From contig NZ_JARXHW010000026.1 of assembly GCF_031127805.1 (NCBI RefSeq), positions 1-64,000 on the forward strand: a DNA stretch of 64,000 nt, read 5' to 3'. Under the pieces are notes generated by a model. The model ran no database searches. It was not told the DNA's origin and saw only the letters and a program-made list of their open reading frames with translations. This DNA is from Thalassobacterium maritimum. GTDB lineage: Bacteria; Verrucomicrobiota; Verrucomicrobiia; Opitutales; Coraliomargaritaceae. Each line of letters begins with the position of its first letter. Within the stretch, counting starts at the first letter, position 1. Positions 32,134 through 41,312 of this stretch are shown here, one piece after another. Both the position numbers and the translations under genes were made by a program.

Positions 32134-33279
32134 TTACAGTTCGCGTGAGCCGACATACACACGAGTGACGCGTTTGGTCACGGAGCAGAGGGTTTCCCAA
32201 GGGATGGTCTGTGCCTGTTCGCTGAACTCAGTAGTCGTGATCTCGTGTGCACCGTCTTTGCCGATCAGCACGACTGGATCTCCGATTTGTGCGCTGGGGC
32301 AGTCGGTGACATCGACGATCGTTTGATCCATGGTGACGCGGCCCAGGATCGGGCAGCGCTGTGCATGGATCAGCACGCTGCCGCGATTACTGAGCTCCAG
32401 GGGCACACCGTCGCCATAGCCCGCTGTGAGCACCGCGATGCGTGAGTCACGCTTGAGTTGATGCGTGCGTGCGTAGCTGATGTCGGTGCCGCCGGGCAAG
32501 TCCTTGATCAGACCTATGCGGGTGTGGAAGCTGAAAATGGGCTCGACGGCCACTCGGCCTAGTGCGGATTTTGGATAGGGCGGCACGCCAAATTGCAGTA
32601 GTCCGATGCGCACCGCATTGTAGGGGCTGTCATTACTGAGCGTGTCGATGCCCGCCGAGTTGTCGGCATGGATCAGTAGTGACTCCGCTAAGCCTCGCTC
32701 TGATTGTAGGGCTCGTAAAAAGCGTTCGCGTTGCACTTCGGTAAATTGAGTATCACTGTCGGCGCTGGAAAAATGAGTGTAGACGCCTTCGAGCTGGAGC
32801 GCGGGCATGGCCTGTATTTGTGTCAATAGGGCCGGTGCATCGCGGTGCCAGATACCGAGGCGCCCCATGCCGGTATCGATTTTGAGGTGCACTTTGATAC
32901 GGCAGCCATTGGCTTGCCCCAGTGCATTGAGACGCTCGCACTCGCCGAGGGTGCTGACGGTGGCGGTGAGATCATACTCGACCACGAAGTGGTCCTCCTG
33001 CGGCAGTAGCGGGCTCAGCACTAGTATCGGCCAACCGGCGCCCATGTGGCGTATGTCGGCGGCTTCAGTCACATTGGCCACTGCGAAACAGTCGACTCCG
33101 CTTTGCATCAAGCGACGCACAATTTGTGGCATGCCATGGCCGTAGGCGTCGGCTTTGACCACGGCCACGTAGCGCATGCGCGCAGGCAGCGCAGCTTGTA
33201 TGCGCTTCAAGTTACGCTCAAAGGCCGCGAGGTCGATTTCCGCCCAGCAGCGTAGAGGGGAGGTGGTGGCTGTGCTCAC
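32134..33279 (-). CDS. alr: Alanine racemase
   Basis: The 381-residue PLP enzyme converts L- to D-alanine for peptidoglycan. The PLP-lysine motif AVVKADAYGHG lies near residue 40, followed by the fold III barrel motifs HLKIDTGMGRLG, THFSSAD and HADNSAG. The C-terminal domain has LTAGYGDGVP with the second catalytic Tyr, and GRVTMDQTIVD. It lies 21 bp downstream of tsaB in the same direction, so the two are probably cotranscribed. Confidence 0.95.
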   Translation of the reverse strand: MSTATTSPLRCWAEIDLAAFERNLKRIQAALPARMRYVAVVKADAYGHGMPQIVRRLMQSGVDCFAVANVTEAADIRHMGAGWPILVLSPLLPQEDHFVVEYDLTATVSTLGECERLNALGQANGCRIKVHLKIDTGMGRLGIWHRDAPALLTQIQAMPALQLEGVYTHFSSADSDTQFTEVQRERFLRALQSERGLAESLLIHADNSAGIDTLSNDSPYNAVRIGLLQFGVPPYPKSALGRVAVEPIFSFHTRIGLIKDLPGGTDISYARTHQLKRDSRIAVLTAGYGDGVPLELSNRGSVLIHAQRCPILGRVTMDQTIVDVTDCPSAQIGDPVVLIGKDGAHEITTTEFSEQAQTIPWETLCSVTKRVTRVYVGSREL

Positions 33280-33300
33280 TTTTTTCTGAGGAGGTGAAGA

Positions 33301-33987
33301 TCAGGCCTGTGCCCGGTGGCGGGTCGGTGTCCATTTCTGAAAGGTATTGATACCGGAGCTGTAAAGCTCCACGCTTTCGCTTGCTTGCAGTAGGCCGGGC
33401 TCTGTGCGAACCGAGCTGAGTTGAGCGGGCCGGTAACTCAAGGTTTGCGCCCGAGCGGGCGGGCTTTGCCAACCTTTACGCTGGGGCAAGTGGAAGAGTG
33501 GCCCCGTCCAAGCGGCTAGGCCTGCATCGTCGATCACTTCGCTGCTGCCGACCTGGCCGTCGCGAATGTAGAGTGCGTTCCATGCGCCCTTTTTCCAATC
33601 GGCTACAATGAGGGCGTCTTGCAGTTCTGGCTGGGCGTGGCATAAGGCGTGCGCGATCAGCTGTAGGCTGTTGTATTTATATAGCTTAGCCGAGGCTGGG
33701 TAGAGGCGCGTCCATGTTTCGATCGCCATGGCGCAGAGGCGCAGTCCCAAGACCGAGCCGGGGCCCTCACAGTAAATGTAACGATCGATGTCGGCCAAGC
33801 TAAGCTTGGCCTCAGCTAAACTCTGCTCGATCGCGGGAAACAATTCTTCCAAGGGCGTGCCGGGGCGGTCGATCGTGGCCAGCCATTGATCTTGGGAGTT
33901 GAGCAGCCCCGCAAATACCGAGCTGCCGGAGCCGTCGATCACGAGGGAGATGTGGTCTTCTTGCATATAGATAGTCGTAGTGTGCAC
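33301..33987 (-). CDS. tsaB: tRNA threonylcarbamoyladenosine synthesis protein TsaB
   Basis: The 228-residue product has the ASKHA-type fold: VIDGSGSSVFAGLL at the start, LFPAIEQSLAEAKLSLADIDR, then EGPGSVLGLRLCAMAIETW in place of the GPGSFTGLR block. TsaB partners TsaD and TsaE to make t6A37 in ANN-reading tRNAs. The start is slightly unusual (residues 1-12, MHTTTIYMQEDH), and the usual short N-terminal aspartate strand is reduced. The C-terminal third is divergent. Confidence 0.82.
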   Translation of the reverse strand: MHTTTIYMQEDHISLVIDGSGSSVFAGLLNSQDQWLATIDRPGTPLEELFPAIEQSLAEAKLSLADIDRYIYCEGPGSVLGLRLCAMAIETWTRLYPASAKLYKYNSLQLIAHALCHAQPELQDALIVADWKKGAWNALYIRDGQVGSSEVIDDAGLAAWTGPLFHLPQRKGWQSPPARAQTLSYRPAQLSSVRTEPGLLQASESVELYSSGINTFQKWTPTRHRAQA

Positions 33988-34071
33988 GGCGACGTGTGCC
34001 AGCGAAATATTTCAAGAACTTTCTTTGAGTCTATTACGGATATATAGGTCGACCGTCATTTGTGGCTTGAT

Positions 34072-34095
34072 AATACTATAGGGGGGTATAGTATT
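34072..34095. promoter_or_regulatory. RcnR/CsoR-type operator of dmeRF
   Basis: A perfect palindrome has 9-bp arms, AATACTATA (34072-34080) and TATAGTATT (34087-34095), around a GGGGGG core, 5 bp before the dmeR start. G-tract inverted repeats of this kind are the binding sites of the RcnR/FrmR/CsoR family. The position would block the promoter or initial transcription of the dmeR-dmeF pair. Confidence 0.85.
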
Positions 34096-34100
34096 TAGGA

Positions 34101-34376
34101 ATGGGACATTTACACGGAGATAACAAGAAGTTGGTCGCGCGGGTGCGTCGTTTGAAAGGACAGTTGGAAGGCGTGGAGCGAATGCTGACTGAGCAGGAAG
34201 ACTGCTATACGGTGTTACAAAGTGTCGCGGCCTGCCGAGGGGCATTGAATTCGCTGACCCGCGAGTTGATTCACGAGCATATTGAGCATCATTTGCTCGG
34301 TGCAGAAGGCGCTACGGATTCGGTGCGTGAAGCTTCGAAGGAGGTGCAGGCGATCATTAACAGCTATTTAAAATAG
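34101..34376 (+). CDS. dmeR: RcnR/DmeR-type metal-sensing repressor
   Basis: The 91-residue all-helical regulator belongs to the CsoR/RcnR family. It carries the RcnR ligand set at the expected places (His 3, Cys 35, His 60, His 64), which points to Co(II)/Ni(II) rather than Cu(I) sensing. A typical RLKGQLEGVERML helix binds DNA. The G-tract palindrome directly upstream is its expected operator. Nine bases separate it from the CDF exporter gene, matching the dmeR-dmeF arrangement known from rhizobia. Confidence 0.92.
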   Translation: MGHLHGDNKKLVARVRRLKGQLEGVERMLTEQEDCYTVLQSVAACRGALNSLTRELIHEHIEHHLLGAEGATDSVREASKEVQAIINSYLK

Positions 34377-34385
34377 GGGAGTATT

Positions 34386-35354
34386 ATGGGGAAGATCGAT
34401 ATTACGAAATGGCAGCATAGTCATAGTTTTGGACAAGAAGTTCGTAAAGAGGGGGAGTCGCGCACTTTGTGGGTGATTGCTATTACTGCGCTGATGATGG
34501 TCATTGAGATCGCAGCTGGCATGGCTTTTGGCTCGATGGCATTGTTAGCGGATGGCTTGCACATGGCCTCGCACACCGCGGCTTTGGGTATCACTGCCTT
34601 TGCCTACATTTATGCGCGCAAATATGCGCATGATACACGCTTCAGTTTCGGCACTGGCAAAGTGAATGCCTTGGGGGGATTCACCGGGGCTTTGCTGCTC
34701 GCTGTCTTTGCCCTTGTGATGGCTTGGGAGAGTGTGGAGCGATTATTGAATCCAACTGAGATCGTATTCAATTCTGCCATTGCGGTGGCGATCATTGGAT
34801 TAATCGTGAATGGGGTTTCCGTTTTTATCCTGGGGGCCGACCATGATCACGGTCATGATCATTCACACAGCCATGAGCACCATCACGAGCACGAGCATGG
34901 ACATGGCGATCATCACCATCATGATCATGGGCATCATCACGATCACAATTTGCGGTCTGCGTATCTACATGTTTTGGCGGACGCTTTGACCTCCTTGACG
35001 GCAATCATTGCACTTTTAGCGGCAAAGTACTTTGGGTGGATCTGGATGGACCCGTTGATGGGAATCGTCGGCTCCTTGCTCGTTGCTAAATGGTCGGTCG
35101 GTTTACTAAAACAGACGAGTCAAGTTCTACTCGACTATCAAGCATCGGAGACCCTTATAAGTGAGGTCAGGCGCGCAATTGAAGGTGATGAACATAGCCA
35201 GATCAGCGATTTGCATGTGTGGTTAATTGGGCCCAATCGTTATAGCGTAATCGTAGCACTCGTGTCGGAGACTCCGGATTCGGTTGCTGCTTACCGTAGT
35301 CGTTTAGATCCCGACAAATTTAGTCATGTGACGGTTCAAGTGGATCGACTGTAG
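34386..35354 (+). CDS. dmeF: CDF-family Co/Ni efflux protein DmeF
   Basis: The 322-residue protein has six membrane segments, ADGLHMASHTAA in TM2 (HxxxH), HVLADALTS in TM5 (HxxxD), and a very His-rich cytoplasmic loop (about residues 155-190, alternating His with Asp, Glu and Gly). It opens with the DmeF-typical block WQHSHSFGQ. It should export cobalt, and perhaps nickel, and be repressed by the adjacent DmeR in the absence of metal. Confidence 0.93.
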   Translation: MGKIDITKWQHSHSFGQEVRKEGESRTLWVIAITALMMVIEIAAGMAFGSMALLADGLHMASHTAALGITAFAYIYARKYAHDTRFSFGTGKVNALGGFTGALLLAVFALVMAWESVERLLNPTEIVFNSAIAVAIIGLIVNGVSVFILGADHDHGHDHSHSHEHHHEHEHGHGDHHHHDHGHHHDHNLRSAYLHVLADALTSLTAIIALLAAKYFGWIWMDPLMGIVGSLLVAKWSVGLLKQTSQVLLDYQASETLISEVRRAIEGDEHSQISDLHVWLIGPNRYSVIVALVSETPDSVAAYRSRLDPDKFSHVTVQVDRL

Positions 35355-35429
35355 CTCGAGCTCACTGTGATGGCACCTTGGCTGCAGTTGGGGAGGGCTC
35401 AGAACCGCGGATGAGGTGTATTGTGTCGC

Positions 35430-36236
35430 TTACTGGCGTTCGCGGCAGATATTACACAGGCAAATCATGTCCTTGCCGACGGATTTGTAGCGGAAGTCGC
35501 GCTCCGGGGCACTTTGATCGCTTGCCCCGCACTCTTCGCAGGTGTGGAGTGCCGTGTGGGCGCGTTCTTTGCGTTCACCTTCAAACTTGGCTCTACGCTG
35601 ACGGGTTTCGAGTGATTGTTGCAGCATGCCCTTGAAAAAGAGTAGGTATGCGAGGTAGGGGGCTAGGAATGCGATCCGGTGCCCCAGTGAGGGCAATGCT
35701 AAGACGGCGAAGAAGCCGAAGCCGACGATGATCCATGCCAGCCATTTAACCTTCACGGGGATGACAAACATCATCAGGAATTGGATGTTGGGGTTGAGTG
35801 TGGCGAAGGCGAGAAAGAGGCTATAGTAGAGAAAGCGGGGCGCGACATAGAGTGTCGCGGCCGGGGAAATGAGTTGTCCGATAAAGGCGCCTGCAATGGC
35901 TAATACAATACAGGTAAGCAGGAAGACATTGAGTCGGAAGGTGCCCCATTGTGCTTCGAGATTTTGGCTCATCATCCATAGTATATACCAGAAGAAGGCT
36001 AGGAATATCGCCTGGAAGGCGGTGGCCGGGACGAAGGGCGGGGTGATCAAAAAAGAGAGTAAGCGCCACCACTCGCCGGCAAAGACGGCTTTGGGCACTA
36101 GCAATAGGCCTTCAAACTCTAGGCGCCCGGTGAGCATACCGGCATAGATTATGAGCTGCGCGACGATTAGCGTCATCACAACATTCGGCACGGCAAGTAT
36201 ACCGAGGCGCTTTTCCAGCTTATCCAACATTTTCAT
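35430..36236 (-). CDS. Rhomboid-like membrane protein with C-terminal zinc finger
   Basis: The 268-residue product has about six membrane segments. GEWWRLLSFLITPP resembles the rhomboid loop before TM2. The GxSG serine and a membrane His are not visible, so it is probably a non-catalytic rhomboid-fold protein. The C-terminal 50 residues are cytoplasmic and hold two Cys pairs, CEEC and CLCNIC, likely binding zinc. It is last in a minus-strand run after the C39-like gene, 12 bp away. The function is unknown. Confidence 0.75.
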   Translation of the reverse strand: MKMLDKLEKRLGILAVPNVVMTLIVAQLIIYAGMLTGRLEFEGLLLVPKAVFAGEWWRLLSFLITPPFVPATAFQAIFLAFFWYILWMMSQNLEAQWGTFRLNVFLLTCIVLAIAGAFIGQLISPAATLYVAPRFLYYSLFLAFATLNPNIQFLMMFVIPVKVKWLAWIIVGFGFFAVLALPSLGHRIAFLAPYLAYLLFFKGMLQQSLETRQRRAKFEGERKERAHTALHTCEECGASDQSAPERDFRYKSVGKDMICLCNICRERQ

Positions 36237-36248
36237 AGGCGGCTACCC

Positions 36249-37268
36249 TTACAAGCTCGGCGCTGGATGCAACTCGATCATGGGCAATTCCCATATTTTT
36301 TCGTCGTGACCGTTTTGCTGGAAGGCAGTGGCCCAGTTGCGGGTGAGGCTGCCGAGTGTCATGAGCTGGGCAGGTTGCCAGCCGCGTTCGTCGATTTTAC
36401 GCACTAGAAAGCGAGCGCCGCCTTTTGGGGGGCGGGTGACAAAGAGGTAGGCTTGGGTGTCTCCGGACTGGCTGAGTGGGATGAATACGGCGGGGGCGCG
36501 TTCGAAGGCGAGCTCGAGTATCATGCGTCCATCGTCGCGCGCGGTATCACGGGCGAAGCGTGCATTATCGCGCGCATCGCGGCGGCTGCACCAGACGAGC
36601 TCGTGTGCTTGATTCGCACGGGCGAGGCGTTGCTGCAGCATCAGGAAGTTGCCATCAAATTGGGGCACGATGCTTTGTATTTTTTGAATAAAGTCTTCGC
36701 TGGCGCTGGGCGCCTCAGCTGGAGCTTCGATCAAAACGATGCCGTAGCCTTCCTGGGCGGTTTGTTGATAGGATTTTTCAAATACCTGGCCCCATGGGTT
36801 GTGGAATTTGAGTTCCTTATGGCGATCATTGTAGCCTACGATCACACAGCCGTGGCCCATCGAGCCGAAGACATTTGGGCGAAAGGAGATGTAAATGGGG
36901 CCTGTGTGGGCGAGGCTTTTTCGGATCTCTGGTAGGGCGTGTTGGTAAAAGTCTGCTGAGCCTTCCCAGCGCAGGGTTTCTCCGCTAAAGCCGAGTTTTT
37001 GCATGGCGAGCAGCATGTCGCTGGGGTAGGTGCCTTGATTGTTGGCAGACATGGCAGAAGAGAGCTCGGCCACTTGGTCTTGGTCAGTCTTGATACCATG
37101 GAATTGGGCAATCATCGCGGCTGAAGCGGGCACGCAGTAGTTGCCCTTTTGCCGGATCATGGGCACTTTTTTGAGTTCGACTCGATCGGGCAGTTCATTG
37201 TCGTTACCTGTTGCGTAGGCGCATGTGGCGCTCAACAACAGCAGCAGAATACGATTGAAGTGTTTCAC
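36249..37268 (-). CDS. Secreted C39-like cysteine peptidase family protein
   Basis: The 339-residue product begins with a signal peptide (cleavage near CAYA). A Peptidase_C39_2 domain follows: NYCVPASAAMIAQFHG with the Cys, GHGCVIVGYND with the His and FHNPWG with the Asn/Asp region. Such domains cut double-glycine leaders or act on extracytoplasmic peptides. The C-terminal 150 residues are unrecognised. It lies between a TPR lipoprotein-like gene and a rhomboid-like gene in the same direction. Confidence 0.8.
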   Translation of the reverse strand: MKHFNRILLLLLSATCAYATGNDNELPDRVELKKVPMIRQKGNYCVPASAAMIAQFHGIKTDQDQVAELSSAMSANNQGTYPSDMLLAMQKLGFSGETLRWEGSADFYQHALPEIRKSLAHTGPIYISFRPNVFGSMGHGCVIVGYNDRHKELKFHNPWGQVFEKSYQQTAQEGYGIVLIEAPAEAPSASEDFIQKIQSIVPQFDGNFLMLQQRLARANQAHELVWCSRRDARDNARFARDTARDDGRMILELAFERAPAVFIPLSQSGDTQAYLFVTRPPKGGARFLVRKIDERGWQPAQLMTLGSLTRNWATAFQQNGHDEKIWELPMIELHPAPSL

Positions 37269-37285
37269 GTCGGGGCGTGGCGAAA

Positions 37286-38260
37286 TTAAGGAGCGAGCAG
37301 GGCGACGCTGTCGTGCAGAGTGAGCACGCGCGCGAGAGTGTATTCAAATACGCGGGTGTCACCATGGCGTGCCACCCATTCGAAGTGCGGTTTGGCTTGT
37401 TCTGGCTGGTGATTTGCACGTAGCTTGAGGCCAATGTAGGTGTGCGCCTCAGTCTCTTGCGCGGTGTCCATTACGTAGCTAATGAGTTCGGCGGCGTCGA
37501 TGCTGTCGTTCAAGTAGTCGACCACTGGGGCGGGCCAGTGGTTGAGTGGCTTGTTTTGTACTGCATACTTAAGGGAGTTCTGCGCCTGCTGCACTTCGCC
37601 GGTTTCGAGGTATGAGAAGTAGGCGATCAGCTGCGGGTAAACGGAGCTCTCGTTTTTCTTGTTATACATCAAAGTGGCCGTCTTCGCGGAGAGCGCTGCT
37701 TGAGAGAAATCGCCCCGGCACATTTGTGTCCATGCGAGTGTTTCGTAAAAGAAGCCATTGATGGGCTGTTCGGAAGTGGCTTGTTCGAAGGATCGGAGTG
37801 CGGTGTCGAAATCTTCCATATTGAAGGCGGCGAGCCCGCGGCCATTCCAAGCGAAAGCGTGGCGTGGGTGAGTTTGCACGATCGCGTCGTAGGAGGCAAA
37901 TGCCTCGTTGTGGCGCTCCGACTCCGCGTAGATCATGGCTTGGCCCAGCAGCGCGGCAAGATCTTGATGGTCGATGAGGAGGGCCTGCTGAAAGTGTTCT
38001 AGTGCACCGTCGGAATCGCCGGATTGTAAGAGCTGATAGGCTTCAGTCACCAGTGCGTTGGGGCTGCTCTGTGAGACTTGGCTGCTCGAGGTGGTTCCGG
38101 TTTGTGTGTTTGTTGCGATGGCCGCATCTTCCAGGTCTTCCAGTTTTTGGGAACTCTCGCCACTGCTTTGAGCGCCTACCGGTAGCGTCAATATACTGAG
38201 GAGTAGCAGTTGAAAGCTCTGTCTTCTAAAGAAATTATTGATTCGAGTGATTGCCATCAT
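37286..38260 (-). CDS. Exported TPR-repeat protein
   Basis: The frame extends to 38299, but an ATGATG at 38260 fits better. It begins just after the glycosyltransferase stop and gives a signal peptide (SFQLLLLSILTLPVGA). The mature part has several tetratricopeptide repeats (about residues 70-220, for example ALEHFQQALLIDHQDLAALLGQA and AFAWNGRGLAAFN-EDFDTALRSFEQA). It probably scaffolds other periplasmic proteins, perhaps the C39-like protein encoded next. The C-terminal 100 residues continue helical. Confidence 0.82.
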   Translation of the reverse strand: MMAITRINNFFRRQSFQLLLLSILTLPVGAQSSGESSQKLEDLEDAAIATNTQTGTTSSSQVSQSSPNALVTEAYQLLQSGDSDGALEHFQQALLIDHQDLAALLGQAMIYAESERHNEAFASYDAIVQTHPRHAFAWNGRGLAAFNMEDFDTALRSFEQATSEQPINGFFYETLAWTQMCRGDFSQAALSAKTATLMYNKKNESSVYPQLIAYFSYLETGEVQQAQNSLKYAVQNKPLNHWPAPVVDYLNDSIDAAELISYVMDTAQETEAHTYIGLKLRANHQPEQAKPHFEWVARHGDTRVFEYTLARVLTLHDSVALLAP

Positions 38261-38261
38261 G

Positions 38262-39443
38262 CTACAGCGTAGACTGTTCGCTGTTAGACACAATGTCAAT
38301 TTGAGGCGTAGTTTGTTCCGTTTTTGCGGCTTTTTGCAGTAAGTGGTTGAAGCGGTCGATGGTGGCGGACCAAGGGTAATTGATGGCTGTGGCGCGAGCG
38401 GCGGTGCGGATGGGGGGCATCTTGGACTGTTCTTGGATCACGGATTCGGTGCATTGAATAAAGGCCTGGCGGTCGGCTAATGACACTAAATGTCCATTGG
38501 ACCCGGACTGGATGAACTGTTTGCCGGCAGCGTAATCATAGGTGATGACCGCGAGTCCGCTGGCCATGGCTTCGATCACGACGTTGCCGAAGGTTTCGCT
38601 GGTGCTGGCAAAAATAAAGATGTCGGCGGAGGCGTAATGGCGTGCGAGGTCCTCATCATAACGCATGCCTGCAAAATGCACCTCGGGCCACTGGCGTTCC
38701 AATTTCTTGCGCACGGGCCCATCGCCCACGACCACCATCTTGAGCTCGGGGCAATGCTTGCGTGCGGCTGCCCATGCTTCGAGTGTGAGCGGAATGTCCT
38801 TTTCGGCGGCGACTCGGCCCACATAGAGCGCAACCGGGCTGTGGGCTGCGGCGCCCCAGCTGCGACGCAGTTCGGGGTCGCGCTTGTCGGGGCTAAACAG
38901 CACGGTGTCCGCGCCACGGCCTAGCATCTGCAGGCGTTGGACGCCGTCTTTTTCCAGGCGTTGGATGAGGCTGGGATCGGGCACGGTGGTGAGGGCACAC
39001 TGATTGTGAAACCAGCGCAGGTAGGCCATCATCCAGCGCGCAGCAAAGGCGGCTCCGTAATCGGCGCAGTAATCCTGGAAGTTGGTATGAAAGGTCGAGC
39101 TGACGGGGATGCGTAACTTGCGGGCCGAGCGCAGCGAGGAGAAGCCCAGCGGCCCTTCGGTGGCGACGTGCACGATGTCAGGTTTGTCTGCTTCAAATAG
39201 GCGTTCGAGCTCACCTGGGCGAGGCAGGCCGAGTTTGAGGCCCGCGTAGTTGGGAATCGGGATGCCAAAGACTTCGTGCACCTGTAAGGAGGCGTGCTCG
39301 GCGGGTGGGGCCTCTTGATGGCGCGGCTTGATCAGTGTGATGCGATGCCCTTTGGCGAGTAGACCACGCACGAGACGCTGATTCGTCATTGCCACGCCGT
39401 TGACCTCCGGCGGGTAGGTTTCCGTAACAAGTGCAATATGCAT
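38262..39443 (-). CDS. Glycosyltransferase family 4 (MgtA/PimB-like)
   Basis: The 393-residue GT-B enzyme has an N-terminal acceptor domain starting IALVTETYPPEVNGVA and a donor domain with LYVGRVAAEKDIPLTLEAW, VVVGDGPVRKKLE and the EX7E block FASTSETFGNVVIEAMASG. The family transfers mannose or glucose to lipid acceptors, glycolipid or cell-envelope polysaccharide. It is first in a four-gene minus-strand group and divergent from the MBL-ribD operon. Confidence 0.92.
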   Translation of the reverse strand: MHIALVTETYPPEVNGVAMTNQRLVRGLLAKGHRITLIKPRHQEAPPAEHASLQVHEVFGIPIPNYAGLKLGLPRPGELERLFEADKPDIVHVATEGPLGFSSLRSARKLRIPVSSTFHTNFQDYCADYGAAFAARWMMAYLRWFHNQCALTTVPDPSLIQRLEKDGVQRLQMLGRGADTVLFSPDKRDPELRRSWGAAAHSPVALYVGRVAAEKDIPLTLEAWAAARKHCPELKMVVVGDGPVRKKLERQWPEVHFAGMRYDEDLARHYASADIFIFASTSETFGNVVIEAMASGLAVITYDYAAGKQFIQSGSNGHLVSLADRQAFIQCTESVIQEQSKMPPIRTAARATAINYPWSATIDRFNHLLQKAAKTEQTTPQIDIVSNSEQSTL

Positions 39444-39561
39444 AGGGCGCGCAACCTAGAGGCCCAGAATCATGGCGCAAGTGCGGCATTGTGACAATCT
39501 GGTGACCGCTCAATACTTACGGATTGAAACCGGCGGCGTGGCCTGCATCGTCAGCCGCATC

Positions 39562-40194
39562 ATGATTATCGAATTTCAAGAACTCCCTCCGATTGGCACC
39601 AATGCCTTTGCCCTTATTGAGCCATCGCTGCAGCAATGTGTGATTGTCGATGCGCCTGCCGATGCGTATGCGTGGGCGCAGCAAGTGGCGGATCAGCATG
39701 GCTGCAAAATTGTGGCCCTCATTTTGACGCATGGGCACTGGGATCATATTTTGGATGGGCATCAGTTCGCGGCGGCGGGCGTGCCTACCTATGGACATGC
39801 GGACGATCGCGAGATGTTTGCTGCGCCGTCCAAAATGGCCAGCTACGCGATCCCTGGGCTGGAGTTGAAGGAAGTGCCGATTGACCATTGGATTCAAGGC
39901 GGCGATCAGCTCGAGCTGCTAGGCACACAGATGGAGATTCGTCATGTGCCGGGGCACTGCCCTGGCAATGTCTTGGTCTACATCGCCAGCGAAAAAGCCG
40001 CCATCGTGGGGGATGTCATCTTTGCAGGCAGTGTGGGGCGCTATGACCTGCCGGGCGGGGATTTCTCGGTATTGGAAAAATCGATTAAGACTCAGGTCTA
40101 TACTTTGCCAGATGAGACCACGCTCTATCCGGGCCACGGTCCGGCGACTTCGGTGATTCAGGAAAAGGCGAGTAACCCATACGTGAAAGGGTAA
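39562..40194 (+). CDS. MBL-fold hydrolase, glyoxalase II-like
   Basis: The frame runs from 39472, but the ATG at 39562 starts exactly at the first strand (MIIEFQELPPIGTNAF), giving 210 residues. The motif THGHWDHILD binds zinc, with further ligands in HVPGHCPGNV, VGDVIFAGSVGRYDLPGGD and YPGHGP. These are hydroxyacylglutathione hydrolase-like small MBL enzymes that cleave thioesters. Its stop overlaps the ribD start (TAATG), implying translational coupling. Confidence 0.9.
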   Translation: MIIEFQELPPIGTNAFALIEPSLQQCVIVDAPADAYAWAQQVADQHGCKIVALILTHGHWDHILDGHQFAAAGVPTYGHADDREMFAAPSKMASYAIPGLELKEVPIDHWIQGGDQLELLGTQMEIRHVPGHCPGNVLVYIASEKAAIVGDVIFAGSVGRYDLPGGDFSVLEKSIKTQVYTLPDETTLYPGHGPATSVIQEKASNPYVKG

Positions 40195-41312
40195 TGTCGG
40201 ATCCGCTCAAAGATGAACGCTTTATGCGGCGCGCGCTGGAACTGGCGCAGCGAGCATGGGGACAGACGCACCCGAACCCGATGGTGGGCGCTGTCATCGT
40301 CGAAGACGGCGAGATTGTGGCCGAAGGTTGGCACCATGCGGCCGGGAAAGCGCATGCCGAGATTGAGGCGATCCGGGCCTTGGGGCGCAAACCTACGGGC
40401 GGGGCGACGATCTATGTGACACTTGAGCCCTGCAGCACTTGCGGGCGCACGGGCGCGTGCACGGATGCGATCATCGCGGCCGGATTCGCAGCTGTGGTGG
40501 TGGGCGCGCAGGACCCGAATCCAGCTCATGCCGGGCGTGGCTTGGCGATTCTTCGCGAAGCCGGCATCGCTGTGACTTCGGGCGTATTGGCGCAGGAGTG
40601 TGCCGACTTGAATCTTATTTTTAATCATTGGATCACGCAGAATACGCCGCTAATAGCCGCCAAAATGGCGCTCACCTTAGATGGCAAATTTGCGGCCGCT
40701 TCCGGGCATTCGCGTTGGGTGACTGGTGAGTTGGCACGGGCGGATGTCATGCGTTGGCGTCGTTACTTCCCCGCGATCGCGGTGGGAGCGAATACCGTGT
40801 TGCACGACAACCCGAGCCTGACCTCGCGCATCGGCGAGCAAGTCTGGTGTCCGCAGCGCTTTGTTTTTGATCGTAGTCTAAAGACGCTGGAGCCGGCGCA
40901 ACTGCCGCAGATATATTCGGATGCTTATGCGTCCAATACGGTGCTGCTGTGTGCCGAATCGGCTGCGACCGAGCTGCAGGCACGAGCGGCTCGTCATGAC
41001 ATAGAAGTCTGGATTTTGCCAGAGGTGGAAGGGCAGCTCGATTGGCAGGCCTTTCGGGCGCGTTGCCTCGAGGCCGAGATCTATGGTGTCTATGTGGAAG
41101 TCGGGCCCAGGCTCGCCACGCGGGTCATTGAGTCGGCCTTGGTGGACTACTTATTTATTTACCAAGCCCCCAAACTGCTCGCAGATGCGGCAGCGCCTGG
41201 CTTGGGCTCGCTGCGCAATACGCAGCACATGCACCAAGCCTGGACGCTGCAAGCATTGCGGCGTGCACAGTTTGGAGAGGATCATTTAACCCGAGGATTT
41301 CTACAAAAATGA
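40194..41312 (+). CDS. ribD: Bifunctional riboflavin biosynthesis protein RibD
   Basis: The 372-residue product has an N-terminal deaminase domain with HAEIEAI and PCSTCGRTGAC zinc motifs and NPMVGAVIV, then a C-terminal reductase domain (KMALTLDGKFAAASGHSRWVTG). It carries out the second and third steps from GTP to lumazine. Overlapping starts link it to the upstream MBL gene and to rdgB downstream. Confidence 0.96.
   Translation: MSDPLKDERFMRRALELAQRAWGQTHPNPMVGAVIVEDGEIVAEGWHHAAGKAHAEIEAIRALGRKPTGGATIYVTLEPCSTCGRTGACTDAIIAAGFAAVVVGAQDPNPAHAGRGLAILREAGIAVTSGVLAQECADLNLIFNHWITQNTPLIAAKMALTLDGKFAAASGHSRWVTGELARADVMRWRRYFPAIAVGANTVLHDNPSLTSRIGEQVWCPQRFVFDRSLKTLEPAQLPQIYSDAYASNTVLLCAESAATELQARAARHDIEVWILPEVEGQLDWQAFRARCLEAEIYGVYVEVGPRLATRVIESALVDYLFIYQAPKLLADAAAPGLGSLRNTQHMHQAWTLQALRRAQFGEDHLTRGFLQK

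Noticed and set aside
34386..35354. His-rich loop as a sequencing or low-complexity artefact
   Set aside because: Histidine-rich loops between TM4 and TM5 are typical of DmeF and other CDF exporters.
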